Shown here piece after piece: positions 5,079 to 5,168 of a DNA stretch of 5,168 bases. How positions within the stretch are numbered: the stretch's first letter is position 1; the number at the start of each line of letters is the position of its first letter. The notes below the pieces were generated by a model. It searched no databases and had not been told where the DNA came from. It was given only the letters and a program-made list of their open reading frames with translations. Position numbers and translations under genes: made by a program. The stretch spans positions 1-5,168 of the forward strand of contig CALMOI010000113.1 in NCBI GenBank assembly GCA_937871735.1. Reading direction: 5' to 3'. This DNA comes from an uncultured Comamonadaceae bacterium. Lineage in GTDB: Bacteria > Pseudomonadota > Gammaproteobacteria > Burkholderiales > Burkholderiaceae_C.

Positions 5079-5168
5079 ATGACGCTCCCGCAGTACGCCA
5101 CCGTTGCCGACGTGGCCCGTGCCGCCACCGGCGGCTGGGACGAGCTGGCCCAGCGCGCCAGCGCATCG
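5079..5168 (+). CDS. Start of a probable head-tail connector protein (DUF1320-like), truncated by the window
   Basis: An ATG two bases after the capsid stop opens a frame that stays open for 30 codons to the window edge. The visible N-terminus (MTLPQYATVADVARAATGGW, then DELAQRAS) resembles the YATxxDLxxRFGxxELxQL opening of DUF1320 / Mu gp36-type proteins, which act in head completion or head-tail joining in the virion. The resemblance is short and I could not confirm it. Other small proteins placed after the capsid gene, such as lambda FI/FII equivalents, remain possible. No strong ribosome site precedes it, and the two-base gap suggests coupling to capsid translation. Confidence 0.6.
   Translation, partial: MTLPQYATVADVARAATGGWDELAQRASAS

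Noticed and set aside
4411..5166. Antisense open frame opposite the capsid gene
   Set aside because: It covers well-conserved capsid codons and its product is a mirror sequence with no domain.

Overview
The window is a piece of a transposable (Mu-like) phage or prophage. The GC-rich composition and protein style suggest a betaproteobacterial host, perhaps Burkholderiales; that is an impression from sequence alone and was not tested by search. Every supported gene lies on the + strand. There are no RNA genes, insertion sequences or CRISPR arrays.

Region 1 (1-2330) is the end of a Mu-type early operon. It holds the tail of an unrecognised Ala/Pro-rich protein, the host-nuclease inhibitor Gam, a DUF2786 protein, a GemA (gp16-family) regulator and a Mor-family transcription activator. 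The last four genes are tightly packed: gam/DUF2786 and DUF2786/gemA overlap by ATGA, and gemA/mor overlap by 8 bases, which suggests translational coupling. A strong rho-independent terminator (2364-2391) follows mor. This matches Mu, where mor is the last early gene and early transcription ends just after it.

Region 2 (2392-2572) is a non-coding stretch of about 180 bases, where a Mor-dependent middle promoter would be expected. It contains a 10-bp-spaced tandem repeat, a near-perfect 14-bp palindrome and a bulged long inverted repeat around that palindrome. These are offered as candidate control elements, not proven sites.

Region 3 (2573-5168) is a head-assembly module. It has a Mu I-like prohead protease with a nested in-frame scaffold start, a lambda gpD-like decoration protein, a lambda gpE-like major capsid protein and the start of a probable head-tail connector gene. 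The head shell genes are therefore of lambda E/D type rather than the Mu gpT type.

The most notable point is the junction. Mor is followed directly by the protease, with no lysis, terminase or portal genes between them, although Mu-like phages normally carry these before the protease. They may be encoded elsewhere, the phage may be rearranged or defective, or the layout may be a distinct lineage. I see no wholly new defence or enzymatic system here. The items most worth follow-up are this mosaic layout, the structured mor-protease intergenic region and the DUF2786 early gene.
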